From assembly GCA_030042375.1 (NCBI GenBank), contig JASHZU010000126.1, positions 1 through 7,891 of the forward strand: a DNA stretch of 7,891 nucleotides. Reading direction: 5' to 3'. The notes beneath the pieces were generated by a model. That model did no database searches, was not told the DNA's origin, and saw nothing but the letters and a program-made list of their open reading frames with translations. The stretch comes from Verrucomicrobiia bacterium. GTDB taxonomy: Bacteria > Verrucomicrobiota > Verrucomicrobiae > Limisphaerales > UBA11358. This document shows positions 6,673-7,891 of this stretch, piece after piece (position 1 is the first letter of the stretch; each line of letters opens with the position of its first letter). A program made the position numbers and the translations under genes.

Positions 6673-7191
6673 GTTTCCATGAATTCAAACCACTGCCAAA
6701 AAACTTCGAGAATGATCGAGGACAGCCCTTGGGCGGACTGCTTTCCGGGCATGCTAAAAGGAACACTTTGGGCCAGGATACACAAAGTTGAGTTTTTTTT
6801 GAATGAGGAGTTTTTGCTGCTCAGTCAGGGCGACTCCAATGGCGCCGGAATATTTTAACCCTTCATCAGCCGTATGGCTTTAAAATCAGCCATTTCTGGC
6901 CGCAAATGAGGCCAAAAGATGTATAAACATGTCCCGTGGCCCTATAGAACCATCTGCCAACTCATGGTAAAACGTCCATGCTACGAGAGGGAAGTGATGT
7001 ATCACTTTTAGCCTTATCCGGCGGTCAGATTGAGGATATGGCTAATGTCCCAAATGCGAGTGAAGATGTCTCGCCATGGGATAGATATCTGAGGCCCTCT
7101 TGTGGGATCGTAGAAACTGAAAATGAGTTCGGCTGTGTGGCCTAACTCGGATTACAAAGCAGCAACAAAACAAAGAAGAAACTAAACAAAT
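6673..7191 (+). other. 519-base region without a convincing gene; possible long structured 5' region of second PEP-CTERM gene
   Basis: No protein family or RNA family was recognised here. Visible structure includes ATGGCT/AGCCAT arms (6874-6879 and 6888-6893, 8-base loop) and TGGCC/GGCCA arms (6897-6901 and 6910-6914, 8-base loop). A GGAGT/ACTCC pair lies at 6807-6811 and 6833-6837. GTATAAAC at 6921-6928 could be a -10-like element and is also present upstream of the first PEP-CTERM gene. Short open frames of 35 codons (6751-6858) and 55 codons (6978-7145) occur without ribosome sites. If transcription begins near 6935, the untranslated leader of the next gene would be about 255 bases. The last 30 bases before the ATG at 7192 are very A-rich and unstructured, which favours translation initiation. 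Confidence 0.4.
6992..7007. promoter_or_regulatory. Operator-like palindrome
   Basis: AAGTGAT, a GT spacer, then ATCACTT form a perfect inverted repeat with 7-base arms, about 185 bases before the second PEP-CTERM gene. The size and tight spacing suit a dimeric helix-turn-helix regulator, and the short loop makes an RNA hairpin less likely. No regulator gene is in the window and no family was recognised from the half-site. Confidence 0.3.
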
Positions 7192-7755
7192 ATGAAAAAA
7201 ATAGCATTAATAGCGGCTGGTGTCGCTTCATTAGCCATCGGCTACTCTGCACAAGCACAGCTTGTGTTAAGCGGAACTGCAACTTGGGTCAATACTGGCA
7301 GCACAGGCCCGACGCCTGATTTATCAATTACATACGACGTTTTTGACAACTTAGGCGTTTATAGTTATGAATATTTTCTTTCCGACCCCTCCAGCAATCC
7401 GGTGCTCGGATTCTCGGTCGATGCCAATTATGTTTTGGCCGTAGGCCAAGGTGGTTCGGACTCTTCCGGGGTTGTTAGCTGGAGCGACCCGACGTTTACG
7501 ACCTCGGGCGGTATTGATACTTATGAAGAGCTGAGCTTTACGTCTGACTTTGCTCCTACACTTGGTGGAGGAAGCGCCTACGATGGAGTTCCCTCCGTTG
7601 CTTGGTCGGCAACGGCTACTGGTGACTCAGGCGTACCCGATAGTTTAATCGCTGTTCCCGTTCCGGAAACTTCAACGGTTGTCGCTGGCGCTTTGATGCT
7701 TCTGCCCCTGGGCATTGGCGCGATTCGCGCGATTCGCAAAGAACGCACGGCCTAA
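7192..7755 (+). CDS. Small PEP-CTERM-like (VPET variant) secreted protein
   Basis: 187 residues. The signal peptide is M-K-K plus a hydrophobic core ending in A-Q-A, with likely cleavage after Ala22. The ~130-residue ectodomain is cysteine-free, acidic, rich in Ser/Thr/Gly/Asp/Tyr and probably all-beta, and contains the stretch Y-S-Y-E-Y-F-L-S-D-P. The C-terminal tail is V-P-E-T at 157-160, a hydrophobic segment with P-L-G (163-178) and R-A-I-R-K-E-R at 179-185. The tail is the same length and style as that of the upstream PEP-CTERM protein (15 of 28 aligned positions identical), so the same exosortase probably processes both despite Thr replacing the second Pro of PEP. The ectodomain function is not recognised. 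The gene is monocistronic: a terminator lies upstream of its leader and another follows it. The start fits the signal peptide and an A-rich upstream stretch with only a weak purine-rich AAGAAG site. Confidence 0.87.
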   Translation: MKKIALIAAGVASLAIGYSAQAQLVLSGTATWVNTGSTGPTPDLSITYDVFDNLGVYSYEYFLSDPSSNPVLGFSVDANYVLAVGQGGSDSSGVVSWSDPTFTTSGGIDTYEELSFTSDFAPTLGGGSAYDGVPSVAWSATATGDSGVPDSLIAVPVPETSTVVAGALMLLPLGIGAIRAIRKERTA

Positions 7756-7786
7756 AAGCCGCTAGTTTTCATATTCTTCTTTGTTG

Positions 7787-7827
7787 TCAGACCGGTCGTT
7801 AACGACCGGTCTGATTTTATTTTTTTT
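7787..7827 (+). terminator. Strong Rho-independent terminator with perfect palindromic stem
   Basis: Bases 7787-7814 form a perfect 28-base palindrome (half-site TCAGACCGGTCGTT), which folds as a long GC-rich hairpin with a TTAA loop. A T-rich tract at 7815-7827 follows. It lies about 30 bases after the stop of the second PEP-CTERM gene. No A-run precedes the stem, so it works for the + strand only. The ~60 bases after it to the window end hold nothing recognisable beyond a GTATAAAT at 7883-7890. Confidence 0.93.
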
Positions 7828-7891
7828 GGCGGTCATCCTGTCGGTAAAAGCTTGCCTGAAGATTTATTCCCCTTTCTGTTTTGTATAAATC

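Noticed and set aside
6733..6741. Repeat of GCGGACTGC also found in the terminator loop region (6647-6655)
   Set aside because: A single 9-base match with no flanking similarity is compatible with chance.
6560..6766. 68-codon antisense open frame over the end of the first PEP-CTERM gene and its terminator
   Set aside because: It runs across the terminator hairpin and the coding tail, has no ribosome site and shows no recognisable protein features.
6751..6858. 35-codon open frame in the intergenic region
   Set aside because: It is short, without a ribosome site or family resemblance, and includes a T8 run read as Phe codons.
1..7891. CRISPR arrays, tRNA or rRNA genes, insertion sequences, phage attachment sites
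   Set aside because: Nothing resembling regularly spaced repeats, cloverleaf sequences, transposase motifs or terminal inverted repeats was seen by eye.

Overview
The window is a contiguous piece of a bacterial chromosome with every supported gene on the + strand. It looks like part of an exosortase / PEP-CTERM locus with its exopolysaccharide genes. The likely source is a Verrucomicrobiota bacterium (Pedosphaera/Limisphaera-like). That guess rests on the style of the C-terminal sorting tails (VPEP/VPET, then AGAxxLxPLG, then an Arg/Lys end), on the mid-50s-looking GC content of the first four genes, and on weak or absent Shine-Dalgarno sites in front of most genes. It is an inference from sequence style, not from a database match.

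Layout. (1) Bases 3-743 hold the 3' part of an exosortase-associated EpsI-type protein that runs off the left edge and may be the tail of an exosortase-EpsI fusion. (2) Bases 755-2029 encode a GT4 glycosyltransferase of the WbuB/WcaI type. (3) Bases 2033-3937 encode a WecA/MraY-type polyprenyl-phosphate sugar-1-phosphate transferase fused to the membrane plus Rossmann-like N-terminal module normally seen in FlaA1/CapD and WbaP proteins. (4) Bases 3969-5627 encode a membrane-anchored TPR-like protein. These four genes have gaps of 11, 3 and 31 bases and look like one operon. (5) After a 161-base gap comes a PEP-CTERM protein (5789-6619), followed by an intrinsic terminator. (6) A 519-base region without a convincing gene (6673-7191) contains hairpins and an operator-like palindrome. 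(7) A second, smaller PEP-CTERM protein (7192-7755) follows, with a very strong terminator.

How the parts fit. The lipid-linked sugar primer made by the WecA-like enzyme would be extended by glycosyltransferases such as the GT4 enzyme into a surface polymer. The exosortase/EpsI machinery would recognise, cleave and anchor proteins bearing PEP-CTERM tails, two of which are encoded directly downstream. The TPR protein is a plausible assembly or export scaffold.

The most interesting point is in the first PEP-CTERM protein. It carries an F-C-V-E motif and an L-Q-D-A-I-W motif that together match the Cys/Gln signature of internal-thioester adhesin domains known from Gram-positive bacteria. This raises the possibility of a covalently reactive surface protein in a Gram-negative exosortase system.
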